A DNA stretch of 64,000 nt from an uncultured Pseudacidovorax sp. (GTDB lineage: Bacteria > Pseudomonadota > Gammaproteobacteria > Burkholderiales > Burkholderiaceae_C), in the NCBI RefSeq assembly GCF_913773995.1, contig NZ_CAJYES010000153.1, positions 1-64,000 of the forward strand, in the 5' to 3' direction. The notes under the pieces were generated by a model. It was given only the letters and a program-made list of their open reading frames with translations, did no database searches and was not told where the DNA came from. Numbering within the stretch: position 1 is the first letter of the stretch; each line of letters opens with the position of its first letter. Shown here one piece after another: positions 39,655 through 49,332 of the stretch. The translations under genes and the position numbers were made by a program.

Positions 39655-40287
39655 TCAATCGATCAGCTTGTTCTTGAGCGCGTAGTAGGTCAGATCGCTG
39701 TTCGACGAGAGATTCATCTTCTCCATCAGGCGGGTGCGATAGGTGCTCACCGTCTTCACGGACAGGGACAGGGTCTTGGCAATCTCGCCAGCGGTCTCGC
39801 CCTTGGCCAGTTTGAGGAAGACTTGGAACTCCCGCTCGGACAGCTGTTCGTGCGGGGCCGCGTCGTCCTTGCGATCCAGCTGACGGGCCAGCAGTTCGGC
39901 AACCGCCGGCGTGATGTAGCGACGGCCCAGCGAGATGGTGCGGATCGCATTGACGATCTCCATCGGATCGCAATCCTTGTTGAGATAGCCGCTGGCGCCC
40001 TGCCGGATGAGGTTCATCGCGTAGTGCTCTTCGGGGTAGCCGCTCAGGATCAGGATGCCCACGTCGGGCGCCTTGGCGCGGATCATGGCCAGGGCATCGA
40101 TGCCGCTTTGGCCGGGCATCGACAAGTCCATCACCAGCACATCGAGCTCGGTGGTGCGGACCAGCTCGATGGCCTCGCGGCCGGTGGCGGCTTCTCCCAC
40201 CACGCGAAGGTCCACGTGCTCGGAGAAAAACTGCTTCAGTCCGGACCGGACGATCGCATGGTCGTCCACAATGCCAATCTTGATCAT
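39655..40287 (-). CDS. NarL/LuxR-type response regulator
   Basis: Start set at MIKIGIVDDHAIVRSGLKQFF; LSEREFQVFLKLAKGETAGEIAKTLSLSVKTVSTYRTRLMEKMNL HTH. Confidence 0.95.
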   Translation of the reverse strand: MIKIGIVDDHAIVRSGLKQFFSEHVDLRVVGEAATGREAIELVRTTELDVLVMDLSMPGQSGIDALAMIRAKAPDVGILILSGYPEEHYAMNLIRQGASGYLNKDCDPMEIVNAIRTISLGRRYITPAVAELLARQLDRKDDAAPHEQLSEREFQVFLKLAKGETAGEIAKTLSLSVKTVSTYRTRLMEKMNLSSNSDLTYYALKNKLID

Positions 40288-40388
40288 TTGTTGCCTTTGT
40301 TGAGTCGCACGGGCCTTTTGCCGCTGCCCAAGTAGCTTTCGTTGACAAACATTATTCAATAAATAGGCCGCCCGATTCCCTCTCACGC

Positions 40389-41741
40389 ATGCTGAAACAC
40401 AAGCTGTCGATGTTGGCTTACAAGAAGAAAGCCTTGAGTCTGAGCCTGGCCGTCCTGGCCGCGTTCGCACTCGTCGCCTTCAACGAGTCGGGCTATCACC
40501 GATCGAACCAGGCGCTGGAAGAAATCGGTCGGGCGCAGGATGCACGGCTGTCCATCCATCTGCTGTTGCGCTATACCCTAGACGCCGAAACCGGCACGCG
40601 CGGCTTCATGCTGACCGGCGATCCGCGCTATCGCGAGCCCTACGACCTGGCGGTCGCCGAGCTGCCCAAGCAGTTGGACCGCCTGCGCACGCTCTACGCA
40701 AACCAGCCGGTGGAGCGAGCCCATCTCGCTGCGCTCGGCAACCACCTGTCCCGCAAGCTGGCTGAAATGGAGTTGACGGTCCGCATGCTGAGCACCGGCA
40801 ATTCGGATGCCTCCCGCTTCGTGCTCAGCACGGATGTGGGACGGGAGGAAATGCAGGGCATCCGGCAGGAAGCGGATGCGCTCATGGCGCTCAGCACACG
40901 CTCCGTGGAAGACGGCAGGCTGCAGATCGCCCAGGCGCTGGGTCTCGCCCGCGTGGGCATCGGCCTGATCGTGCTGGCGGCCCTGCTGGCCTTCGTGCTG
41001 TACCTGCGCCAGACATCGGCCCTGCAGCAGGCCAACGAGCGCCAGCAGCAGGCGCTGCAACGCGAACGCAATTCCCTGGAGCTGGAGGTGCGCGACCGCA
41101 CCGCGTCGCTGGCCGAACTGGCCACCCATCTGCAGGAAGTGCGCGAGTCCGAGCGTGGCTATCTTGCGCGCGAACTGCATGACGAACTCGGCGCTCTGCT
41201 CACGGCGGCCAAGCTCGACGTCGCCCGGCTCAAGTCGAGATTGGGCGATTCGCCCGACGCTGCCCAACGTCTGGCCCACCTGACCGAGCTGCTGAATTCG
41301 GGCATTGCGCTCAAGCGGCGCATCATCGAAGACCTGCGGCCCTCGTCGCTGTCCAATCTGGGGCTGGTGGCTTCGCTGGAGATCCTCGGGCGTGAATTCG
41401 CCGAGCGCTCGGGCATCCAGGTGGACATGGCGCTGGAGCCGGTCGATCTGGACGAGGCGCGACAACTCACCATCTACCGCATGGTGCAGGAAGGCCTGAC
41501 CAACATCGGCAAATACGCGCACGCGCAGGAAGCCACCATCGTCCTCAAGGACTACGACAACCACGTCGAAGTCGAAGTCAGTGACAACGGCCGAGGCTTC
41601 GACCTGCAGCAACAGGCCACCCGTCCCAGCCATGGGCTTGCAGGCATGCGCCACCGCGTTCAGGCGGCTGGTGGAAAGCTCATGGTGGACAGCACGCCCG
41701 GGCATGGCACGCGCCTGCATGCGGTGATGCCCAAGCACTAG
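40389..41741 (+). CDS. Membrane sensor histidine kinase (CHASE3-like sensor, HisKA_3/HATPase)
   Basis: 450 aa; LDAETGTRGFMLTGDPRYREPYDLA CHASE3-like, YLARELHDELGALLTAAKLDV H-box, DNGRGFD, GLAGMRHRVQAAGG. Confidence 0.93.
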   Translation: MLKHKLSMLAYKKKALSLSLAVLAAFALVAFNESGYHRSNQALEEIGRAQDARLSIHLLLRYTLDAETGTRGFMLTGDPRYREPYDLAVAELPKQLDRLRTLYANQPVERAHLAALGNHLSRKLAEMELTVRMLSTGNSDASRFVLSTDVGREEMQGIRQEADALMALSTRSVEDGRLQIAQALGLARVGIGLIVLAALLAFVLYLRQTSALQQANERQQQALQRERNSLELEVRDRTASLAELATHLQEVRESERGYLARELHDELGALLTAAKLDVARLKSRLGDSPDAAQRLAHLTELLNSGIALKRRIIEDLRPSSLSNLGLVASLEILGREFAERSGIQVDMALEPVDLDEARQLTIYRMVQEGLTNIGKYAHAQEATIVLKDYDNHVEVEVSDNGRGFDLQQQATRPSHGLAGMRHRVQAAGGKLMVDSTPGHGTRLHAVMPKH

Positions 41742-41938
41742 CAGGCGCCCCATCGAGCGGCGCGCGAAGGGGCCGGAAGGCGCCGCCATTCGCCGCTTTC
41801 CTACGCCCCCCGGACCCCGCTGCTGACAGGTCCCGCAAGGGCGCGCTCCTAAGATTTCGCCATCGGCAAAGACAAGGTGCAGCCGCCTCAAGCGCCCCGT
41901 CAGGGCTCAGGGCTGCACCAGCATGAAAGGAGCCTGCC

Positions 41939-42103
41939 ATGCTTCATTACACCGTTGTTTTTCTCGTCATCGCACTGGTGGCCGCATTGTTCGGCTTCGG
42001 TGGCATCGCGGCCGGCGCCGTGGGCATCGCCAAGCTCCTGTTCGTGATCTTCGCCATCCTGACGATCGCCAGCTTCATCGCGGGCCTGTTGCGCCGGCGC
42101 TGA
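41939..42103 (+). CDS. DUF1328 family small membrane protein (YtjA-like)
   Basis: 54 aa [54 protein letters not shown] with AAGGAG Shine-Dalgarno; absent from ORF track because short. Confidence 0.9.
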   Translation: MLHYTVVFLVIALVAALFGFGGIAAGAVGIAKLLFVIFAILTIASFIAGLLRRR

Positions 42104-42179
42104 GGCGATAGCATCTTTGCGCGTCGGAGTGCCTCCGACGAACTGATCTCTTTCTCTCCCCCATCCAAAGGACTTCCTC

Positions 42180-42557
42180 ATGAACTCGACCGCCAAGACC
42201 CCCTCCCAACTTGCCGACGAGCTGCGCGGTGCCGCCCAGGACGCGGCAGACAGCACGCGCAACTACGCCAAGAACGCCGTCGATGCGACGGGCCAGAAGG
42301 TGCGCCAACTGCGCGGGGAAGTGGAGCCGACGGTGGAGCAGATCGCGTCGCGTGTCCAGCAGGCCGTGCAGCGTGGTCTGGAGGCCGCGTCGAAGACCAC
42401 GAGTCGCGCACAGGAACGCTTCGGCGAAGCCGCGACCGTCACCACCCGCTACATCGCCGATCAGCCGGTGCGCTCTGTACTGATTGCCGCGGCAGCGGGC
42501 GCTGCCATCACGGCCTTGATCGTGCTGGCCAGCCGCCGCAGCAGCGACGACTACTGA
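42180..42557 (+). CDS. YqjD/ElaB-like (DUF883) tail-anchored protein
   Basis: 125 aa; long amphipathic helix then RYIADQPVRSVLIAAAAGAAITALIVLASRR. Confidence 0.85.
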   Translation: MNSTAKTPSQLADELRGAAQDAADSTRNYAKNAVDATGQKVRQLRGEVEPTVEQIASRVQQAVQRGLEAASKTTSRAQERFGEAATVTTRYIADQPVRSVLIAAAAGAAITALIVLASRRSSDDY

Positions 42558-42583
42558 TCGATACCGCGGCGCCCAGATCGGTC

Positions 42584-42970
42584 ATGCTCCATCCCGTCAT
42601 TTCTGCGGCGCTGCGGCACCCTGCGCTCGTCGGGCGCCACCTCCTCAACTACCTGGCCCTCGCCAAGGTTGAGATGGCGGAGGCCGGCCGGTCGGTGGTC
42701 ACGCGCGCCATTGGCGGCGTGATCGCCTTGCTCGGTGCCCTGTTCACGCTGGGTTGGGGCGGCGTAGCCGTCATGCTGGGTATGCTTCACGGACGATTCG
42801 AGTGGGTGCTGTTGGTTGTGCCCGGGATTGCATTGCTGTTGATGCTTCTCGGTGTCGTGCTTGCGTTGAGACCACCCCAACTCCCCCTGTTTGCTGGATT
42901 GAAAAATCAGGCAGCCGAAGACATGCAGGTGCTCCATGCCCTCTCCGAAAGCGGCCATGCCGAACGTTGA
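42584..42970 (+). CDS. Phage-holin-like / YqjE family membrane protein
   Basis: 128 aa; two TM helices, follows yqjD-like gene. Confidence 0.78.
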   Translation: MLHPVISAALRHPALVGRHLLNYLALAKVEMAEAGRSVVTRAIGGVIALLGALFTLGWGGVAVMLGMLHGRFEWVLLVVPGIALLLMLLGVVLALRPPQLPLFAGLKNQAAEDMQVLHALSESGHAER

Positions 42971-43445
42971 CGCTGTCGATTCGCCTGGCGTCCCGCTGAC
43001 GCCTCAGGAACGGCTGGCACAGTCCCGTCTCGCGTTGCTCGACGCCCTTCTTCCTCCGCCTCCCCCGCCTCGTCCGACCCGCTCCAGCAGTGCACGGCCG
43101 GTTCAGAAGGCGGCCTTTCGCGGCGCATCGGTGTTGAAAAGCCTGCCGTGGCTGGACATGGGCCGAAACATGGCACGGCGGTGGTGGCAGCGTCACCCGC
43201 TTCATGCAGCGGGCCAGTTGGCACACCCCCTGTTGCAGAGCTACGCGAGTCGGCATCCCGCCAAGTTGTTGGCCGGGGCCGCAGCGGCGGGATCGTTGCT
43301 CGCACTGACGCGTCCCTGGCGCCTTCTGTCGGGGACTGCCCTGCTCGCCTTGCTGCTGCGCACTTCCGACGTGGCCGACCTCATCACCACCTTGGCCATG
43401 TCCCGCCCAGAAACAGAACCTCCCCCACGAAAGGAAATGCCATGA
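42957..43445 (+). CDS. YqjK-like protein
   Basis: Starts inside end of yqjE-like gene at MPNVDAVDSPG (or 42936); proline-rich then membrane region; gene order yqjD-yqjE-yqjK. Confidence 0.65.
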   Translation: MPNVDAVDSPGVPLTPQERLAQSRLALLDALLPPPPPPRPTRSSSARPVQKAAFRGASVLKSLPWLDMGRNMARRWWQRHPLHAAGQLAHPLLQSYASRHPAKLLAGAAAAGSLLALTRPWRLLSGTALLALLLRTSDVADLITTLAMSRPETEPPPRKEMP

Positions 43446-43984
43446 ACGACACCCTTGCAGCGCGCCAGCGCCTCGAACTCGATCAAAAGGCCATCGACGC
43501 CGCGGCGAAAAGCCTGGACGATGGCGCAGTGACGCCCAGCTACGGCCCGTGGCGCGACGACATCGTCAAGCTGCTCAACGATGCGCTCGCCACCGAACTG
43601 GTGTGCGTGCTGCGCTACAAGCGCCACTACTTCACCGCCAAGGGCGTCGAGTCGCCCGCCATCGCCGACGAGTTCCTGGTGCATGCGAACGAAGAATCGG
43701 CCCATGCGGACCGGATCGCCGAACGCATCGTGCAGCTGGGTGGCGAGCCCAACTTCCAGCCTGACAGCCTGTCGAAGCGCAGTCATGCCGATTACGACGA
43801 GTCCAAGGATCTGCAGGCCATGGTCCGTGCCAACCTCAAGGCCGAACGCATCGCCGTCGAGAGCTACCGTCAGATGGTGGCCCTGATCGGCGACAAGGAC
43901 CCGACGACCCGCCGCATGCTCGAAGAGATCCTTGCCGACGAGGAAGAGCATGCCGACGAGCTGAGCGACTGGATGGGCAAGTAA
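43442..43984 (+). CDS. Ferritin-like domain protein (bacterioferritin-like)
   Basis: 180 aa; LNDALATELVCVLRYKRHYFTAKG...FLVHANEESAHADRIAERI...MLEEILADEEEHADEL di-iron motifs. Confidence 0.9.
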   Translation: MNDTLAARQRLELDQKAIDAAAKSLDDGAVTPSYGPWRDDIVKLLNDALATELVCVLRYKRHYFTAKGVESPAIADEFLVHANEESAHADRIAERIVQLGGEPNFQPDSLSKRSHADYDESKDLQAMVRANLKAERIAVESYRQMVALIGDKDPTTRRMLEEILADEEEHADELSDWMGK

Positions 43985-44011
43985 GCCCGCCGTCGTCACC
44001 AGAGGCGCTGG

Positions 44012-44833
44012 TCAGGCGCCCACGATCCAGCCTTCGAGCGGGTCCATCAGGGCCGGGAGTCCATACCCCGGCCCTTCGCTTCTGGCCCGCTTCGCTCCCC
44101 AAGCGGCCAGCATCAGGCACAGGGCAGCGTCCAGCGAATCGCCGCTTGCATCGGCCACCAGGGCATCGCGGAGCGTGGGCGTCAATGCAAGGCGCAGACC
44201 CAGCCGCCCTTCTCCCGCCTCCAGCCGGCTGACCAGTCGATCGCGCGCCTCGCGACGTGCGACGGTCTGCTTGGCCCGGTCGTCGCTCTTGTAGCTCTGC
44301 ACACCCAAGAGGTCGCGCGCCACGAGGCCGGGATAGGCCTCCAGGGCGACCTTCCGCGACCCCGGCAGGCCGCCCTGTCCCGGAAGCCATGCGCCAGCCG
44401 CCAGGAGGCGCGGCACGCCCGCATGCATCATCCAGGCGACGGGCGGGTTGACCCACTTCATCGACGGGCTCGACCCCGCCGGCCGGTCCGTGGCGCGGTG
44501 GGCGAACTTGCCACCCACCGGTCGTGCGGCACAGAAGGCGACGAAGCGATCGCGCAGCGCCGCACGGCTCAATCCGGCAAAGACCGCCATGCATGCGGCC
44601 CAGTCCAGTGGCCAGCCCTGGGCCACCACGAACTCCCGAGGCAGGCCGAAGGGGAAGTCGAATCCGCCAGCCCACGCCGGCTCGGCCATCAGCCGGTCGG
44701 TCCAGGCCTCCAGTGTTGGAAAGGCTTCGAGCGATTCCACGAACACCTCGTCGCCCTCGCACCGCCCCCACGCCATGACGATGGGCTTGCGACGCGTGGG
44801 CGTGCTGGAGAAATCGCAGCCGACCAGGCGCAC
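44012..44833 (-). CDS. DUF429 domain protein
   Basis: 273 aa; GCDFSSTPTRRKPIVMAWG, GGFDFPFGLP, KVALEAYPG, GDSLDAALCLMLAAWG. Confidence 0.75.
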   Translation of the reverse strand: MRLVGCDFSSTPTRRKPIVMAWGRCEGDEVFVESLEAFPTLEAWTDRLMAEPAWAGGFDFPFGLPREFVVAQGWPLDWAACMAVFAGLSRAALRDRFVAFCAARPVGGKFAHRATDRPAGSSPSMKWVNPPVAWMMHAGVPRLLAAGAWLPGQGGLPGSRKVALEAYPGLVARDLLGVQSYKSDDRAKQTVARREARDRLVSRLEAGEGRLGLRLALTPTLRDALVADASGDSLDAALCLMLAAWGAKRARSEGPGYGLPALMDPLEGWIVGA

Positions 44834-44868
44834 GGTGCGCTGGACTGCCGGCGTGGCAGCGAGGTCCT

Positions 44869-45291
44869 TCAGGGACGGCCGACGATGGCCGCGGTGGCCA
44901 TCAGCTCTTCGAGCAACGCGAGCGAAACCCGGCCGGAAACGGCGTAGGGATCTAGTTCGGGACGTTCCGAGTACTTGAGCACCGTCGTCGCATTGAGCTT
45001 GTTCAGGTTGACCTGGCCCATGGTCCAGCCGCCGAATCGGCGCTCCTGGATCTCTTCGTAGTGCAGCAGCACCACATCCTTGTGGCGAGGGTCCTGCAGG
45101 ATGTGGGCGTAAAGGGCGTTGACCGCCATGCGCCCCCCCTCCAGCGCCTGCAGGAACACGCCACCCCCGTAGCAGAGGATGCCCGTGATGCCGGAGGCCG
45201 TGTTGTGGGCCCGCCCGGTGGACAGGATGCTGTCGAGCGCGCCCGGCGACACGTCGACGGCGCGGCTGGCGTAGAGAAGGCGCACGAGCAT
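44869..45291 (-). CDS. Short BLUF-domain blue-light photoreceptor
   Basis: Start set at MLVRLLYASRAVDVSP; LLYASRA, RAHNTASGITGILCYGGGVFLQALEG flavin-binding Tyr/Asn/Gln motif, GGWTMG. Confidence 0.92.
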   Translation of the reverse strand: MLVRLLYASRAVDVSPGALDSILSTGRAHNTASGITGILCYGGGVFLQALEGGRMAVNALYAHILQDPRHKDVVLLHYEEIQERRFGGWTMGQVNLNKLNATTVLKYSERPELDPYAVSGRVSLALLEELMATAAIVGRP

Positions 45292-45296
45292 GGCAT

Positions 45297-46028
45297 TCAC
45301 CCCTTGCGTGGAAGCAGCGCGAGGAATTCGCGGCGCAGGTTCGGGTCCTTGAGGAAGACGCCGCGCATGACGGAGTTGATCATCTTGCTGTCCGTTTCCT
45401 TCACGCCGCGCCACTGCATGCAGAAATGCTCGGCCTCCATCACCAGGGCCAGGCCGTCGGGCTGGGTCTTCTCCTGGATCAGGTCAGCCAACTGCACCAC
45501 GGCCTCTTCCTGGATCTGCGGCCGGCCCATCACCCATTCAGCCAGGCGCGCGTACTTGGACAGGCCGATCACGTTGGTGTGCTCGTTCGGCATCACGCCG
45601 ATCCACAGCTTGCCCATGATGGGGCAGAAGTGGTGGGAGCAGGCACTGCGCACCGTGATCGGGCCGACGATCATCAGTTCGTTCAGCCGCTCGGCATTGG
45701 GGAATTCGGTGAGGCTGGGCCCCTGCACATAGCGGCCGCGGAACACCTCGTTGAGGTACATCTTGGCCACGCGGCGGGCCGTGTTGCCCGTATTGTGGTC
45801 GCTGTCGATGTCGATCACCAGGCTGTTCAGCACATCGCGCATCTTGACCTCGACCTCGTCGAGCAGCGCCTCCAGCTCGCCCGGCTCGATGAACTCGGCG
45901 ATGTTGTCGTTGGCGTGGAAGCGATGGCGCGCGGCCTTCAGGCGCTCGCGGATCTTGACGGAAACGGGCGTGCCCTCGTCGCTCGCCGCTGCGGCGGGAC
46001 GGTCCTCGGGCTGGGCTGGGGTCAACAT
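45297..46028 (-). CDS. folE: GTP cyclohydrolase I
   Basis: Start set at MLTPAQPEDRP; SACSHHFCPIMGKLWIGVMPNEHTNVIGLSKYARLAEWVMGRPQIQEEAVVQLADLI. Confidence 0.95.
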   Translation of the reverse strand: MLTPAQPEDRPAAAASDEGTPVSVKIRERLKAARHRFHANDNIAEFIEPGELEALLDEVEVKMRDVLNSLVIDIDSDHNTGNTARRVAKMYLNEVFRGRYVQGPSLTEFPNAERLNELMIVGPITVRSACSHHFCPIMGKLWIGVMPNEHTNVIGLSKYARLAEWVMGRPQIQEEAVVQLADLIQEKTQPDGLALVMEAEHFCMQWRGVKETDSKMINSVMRGVFLKDPNLRREFLALLPRKG

Positions 46029-46152
46029 GCAGGAATCGTAACAGCAGGGTTTTTTGACCACGGGCGCGCAGCGCGCAATCCCACGTGCGGGCACAGGCCG
46101 CTGTGATCCACGGGCGGGGCGCGTCGCGTAGCGACCTGTGCCGTGCAAAACC

Positions 46153-46941
46153 TCAGTCGAGCGCGAACTCGGCCACCAGCGGCAAGTGGTCCGACATGCG
46201 CGCCCAGATGCGGCCACGCGGCACCGACAGCGAGACGGGCCGCAGTCCACGGCCGTAGATGAAGTCCAGCTGCGCCAGCGGTAGCCGCGAGGGATAGGTC
46301 GCGCACCGCGGCATCACGAGATCGACCAGGCCCACGTCGTTCATGGCCGGTCGCATGCGCGCACCCCAGTCGTTGAAGTCGCCCGCGACCACCAGCGGCT
46401 CGCCGGGCGGCACTTCGCGTTCGATGTAGCGCTGCAGCTGCGCCACCTGCCGCACCCGGCTGCCGCGGATCAGGCCCAGGTGCACGACGATGGCATGCAC
46501 CGGCTGGCTGCCGACGGTCACTTCCACATGCAGCAGGCCGCGCTGTTCGAAGCGGTGGTCCGACATGTCCTCATGGCCATGGCGCACCACCGGCCAGCGC
46601 GTGAGCAGCGCATTGCCGTGCTCGCCGTGGCGGGTGTAGGCATTGGTCTCGTAGACCGCGCGGTAGCCCTCGGGGCAGAGGAAGTCGGCCTGCGGCTGCT
46701 CCGGCCAGCGGGCGAAGCGGCGTTCGCCCTGGCGATTGAGCTTGCGCACCTCCTGCAGGCAGACGAGGTCGGCGTCGAGCTGCTCGACGGCATGGCCCAA
46801 GTTGTGGATCTCCAGCCGCCGCGCCGGGCCCACGCCCTGCACGCCCTTGTGGATGTTGTAGGTGGCCACCCGCAGCGTCGACAGGGCGCCGAACTCGCTT
46901 TCGGCCCGGCCGGAGTCGCTCGTGGGATGCGCAGCAGTCAT
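46153..46941 (-). CDS. Endonuclease/exonuclease/phosphatase family protein
   Basis: LRVATYNIHKGVQG, VCLQEVR, VVAGDFNDWG, SDHLPLVAEF. Confidence 0.9.
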   Translation of the reverse strand: MTAAHPTSDSGRAESEFGALSTLRVATYNIHKGVQGVGPARRLEIHNLGHAVEQLDADLVCLQEVRKLNRQGERRFARWPEQPQADFLCPEGYRAVYETNAYTRHGEHGNALLTRWPVVRHGHEDMSDHRFEQRGLLHVEVTVGSQPVHAIVVHLGLIRGSRVRQVAQLQRYIEREVPPGEPLVVAGDFNDWGARMRPAMNDVGLVDLVMPRCATYPSRLPLAQLDFIYGRGLRPVSLSVPRGRIWARMSDHLPLVAEFALD

Positions 46942-47414
46942 GCCCGAAATTGTGGCAGCAGCAGGATGGCTTCCGCGTTGGAAGGGGAAAAGCAGGCATC
47001 GGCCGCGTCGCGCCAGGGCAGCCATTGCCAGGCGTCATGCTCGCGCGGCGCGAGGACTGGCGTGACGGCCTCGGGCACGCACAGGCCGAAGAGATGCTCG
47101 GTGTTGCGCGTCACGCCCGGCGCATAGCGATGCAGCCAGCGCGGGTAGATGTCGTAGACGTTCTCCAGGCCCCAGTCCTGCAGGGCCAGCGATGTGCCCG
47201 GACCGCAGCGGATGCCGGTCTCCTCGGCCACCTCGCGCACGGCGGTGGCAGACCAGCTTTCTTCAGGCCAATCCTTGCTGCCAGTCACCGACTGCCAGAA
47301 CGGCGGCGTGACGCCGACGCGGCGGATAAGCAGCACCTCCAGCGCCGGCGTGTGGATGACCACCAGCACCGACTGCGGGATCTTGTAGGCCGTCGGCGGC
47401 ATGTCCGTGGCCAT
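46938..47414 (-). CDS. nudB: Dihydroneopterin triphosphate diphosphatase (NUDIX)
   Basis: Start set at MATDMPPTAYKIPQSVLVVIHT; Nudix box WSATAVREVAEETGI; adjacent to aspS. Confidence 0.9.
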   Translation of the reverse strand: MATDMPPTAYKIPQSVLVVIHTPALEVLLIRRVGVTPPFWQSVTGSKDWPEESWSATAVREVAEETGIRCGPGTSLALQDWGLENVYDIYPRWLHRYAPGVTRNTEHLFGLCVPEAVTPVLAPREHDAWQWLPWRDAADACFSPSNAEAILLLPQFRA

Positions 47415-47480
47415 GATCGGGAGACGGGGCGCCCGCCCACCGTGGCCCCGCACGTGGGACCGCGGCGGCCGGGCCAGTCC

Positions 47481-49286
47481 TCAGACCGGATGCGGGTTGC
47501 GCAGGCGGATGTGCAGCTCGCGCAGCTGCTTCTCGTCCACTGCGCTGGGGGCCTGCGTGAGCAGGTCCTGCGCGCGTTGCGTCTTGGGGAAGGCGATCAC
47601 GTCGCGGATCGAATCGGCGCCGGTCATCAGCATGACCAGGCGGTCCAGGCCGATGGCGATGCCGCCGTGCGGGGGCGCGCCGTACTGCAGCGCGTCGAGC
47701 AGGTAGCCAAACTTGAGCTGCGCATCCTCGGCCGAGATCTTTAGAGCGCGGAACACCTTGCTCTGCACTTCCTCGCGATGGATACGCACCGAACCGCCGC
47801 CCATCTCGATGCCGTTGAGCACCATGTCGTAGGCCTTGGCCAGGCACTTCTCGGGCGCCGTGTCCATCAGGTCCTCGTGGCCATCCTTGGGGCTGGTGAA
47901 CGGATGGTGCACCGCGCTCCAGCGCTGGTTGTCCTCGTCGAACTCGAACATCGGGAAGTCCACCACCCACAGCGGTGCCCAGCGATCCTCGAACAGGCCG
48001 TTCTTGCGGCCGAAGGCGCTCTGGCCGATCTTCACGCGCAGCGCGCCAATGGCGTCGTTGACCACCTTGGCCTTGTCGGCGCCAAAGAAGATCAGGTCGC
48101 CGTTGCGCGCGCCGGTACGGGCGATGATCTCGCCCAGGGCGTTGTCGTCCAGGTTCTTCACGATCGGGCTCTGCAGGCCCTCGCGGCCCAGCGACCAGTC
48201 GTTGACCTTGATGTAGGCCAAGCCCTTGGCGCCGTAAATCTTGACAAACTCGGTGTAGCCGTCGATGTCGCCGCGCGACAGGCCACCCTCAGCCGCGCCG
48301 CCGCCGGGCACCCGCAGGGCCACCACGCGGCCACCGTCCATGTTGGCCGCGCCGGCGAAGACCTTGAACTCCACCCGCTTCATCACCTCGGTCAGCTCGG
48401 TGAACTCGAGCTTGACGCGCAGGTCGGGCTTGTCGGAGCCGTACTTGAACATCGCGTCGCCGTAGCTCATGACCGGAAACACGCCCAGGTCGATGTCGGC
48501 CACGTTGCGGAAGACGTTGCGGATCATGCCCTCGAACATGTCGCGGATCTCGTCCTCGGTGAGGAAGGATGTCTCGATGTCGATCTGCGTGAACTCGGGC
48601 TGGCGGTCGGCGCGCAGGTCTTCGTCGCGGAAGCACTTGACGATCTGGTAGTAGCGGTCGTAACCCGACACCATCAGCATCTGCTTGTAGAGCTGGGGCG
48701 ACTGCGGCAGCGCGTAGAAGGCACCGTCGTGCACGCGGCTGGGCACCAGGTAGTCGCGCGCACCCTCGGGCGTGGACTTGCCCAGCATGGGCGTCTCGAT
48801 GTCGATGAAGCCGTTGGCGTCGAGGAACTTGCGTGCCTCCATCGTCACCTTGTAGCGCGTCATCATGTTCTTCTGCATCGCGGGGCGGCGCAGGTCGAGC
48901 ACGCGGTGGGTGAGGCGGGTGGTCTCCGACAGGTTGTCGTCGTCCAGCAGGAAGGGCGGCGTGACGGACGGGTTGAGTACCTTCAGTTCGTGCGCCAGCA
49001 CCTCGATCTTGCCGCTTTTGAGAGCGTCGTTGGTGGTGCCCTCGGGCCGGGCACGCACGATGCCCTTGACCTGCACGCAGAACTCGTTGCGCAGGCCTTC
49101 TGCCGCGGCGAAGGTGGTGGCGCGGTCGGGGTCGCACACCACCTGCACATAGCCTTCGCGGTCGCGCAGGTCGACGAAGATCACGCCGCCATGGTCACGC
49201 CGGCGATTGACCCAGCCGCACAGGGTGACGGTTTCGCCCATCAGAGCCTCGGTCACGAGACCGCAGTAGTGATACCGCAGGGCCAT
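47481..49286 (-). CDS. aspS: Aspartyl-tRNA synthetase
   Basis: 601 aa; [45 protein letters not shown]; class II motifs [33 protein letters not shown]. Confidence 0.98.
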   Translation of the reverse strand: MALRYHYCGLVTEALMGETVTLCGWVNRRRDHGGVIFVDLRDREGYVQVVCDPDRATTFAAAEGLRNEFCVQVKGIVRARPEGTTNDALKSGKIEVLAHELKVLNPSVTPPFLLDDDNLSETTRLTHRVLDLRRPAMQKNMMTRYKVTMEARKFLDANGFIDIETPMLGKSTPEGARDYLVPSRVHDGAFYALPQSPQLYKQMLMVSGYDRYYQIVKCFRDEDLRADRQPEFTQIDIETSFLTEDEIRDMFEGMIRNVFRNVADIDLGVFPVMSYGDAMFKYGSDKPDLRVKLEFTELTEVMKRVEFKVFAGAANMDGGRVVALRVPGGGAAEGGLSRGDIDGYTEFVKIYGAKGLAYIKVNDWSLGREGLQSPIVKNLDDNALGEIIARTGARNGDLIFFGADKAKVVNDAIGALRVKIGQSAFGRKNGLFEDRWAPLWVVDFPMFEFDEDNQRWSAVHHPFTSPKDGHEDLMDTAPEKCLAKAYDMVLNGIEMGGGSVRIHREEVQSKVFRALKISAEDAQLKFGYLLDALQYGAPPHGGIAIGLDRLVMLMTGADSIRDVIAFPKTQRAQDLLTQAPSAVDEKQLRELHIRLRNPHPV

Positions 49287-49332
49287 GCTTGGATTCCTGC
49301 GCCCCGCGCGGGGCGCCTTCTTGTTTGTGATG

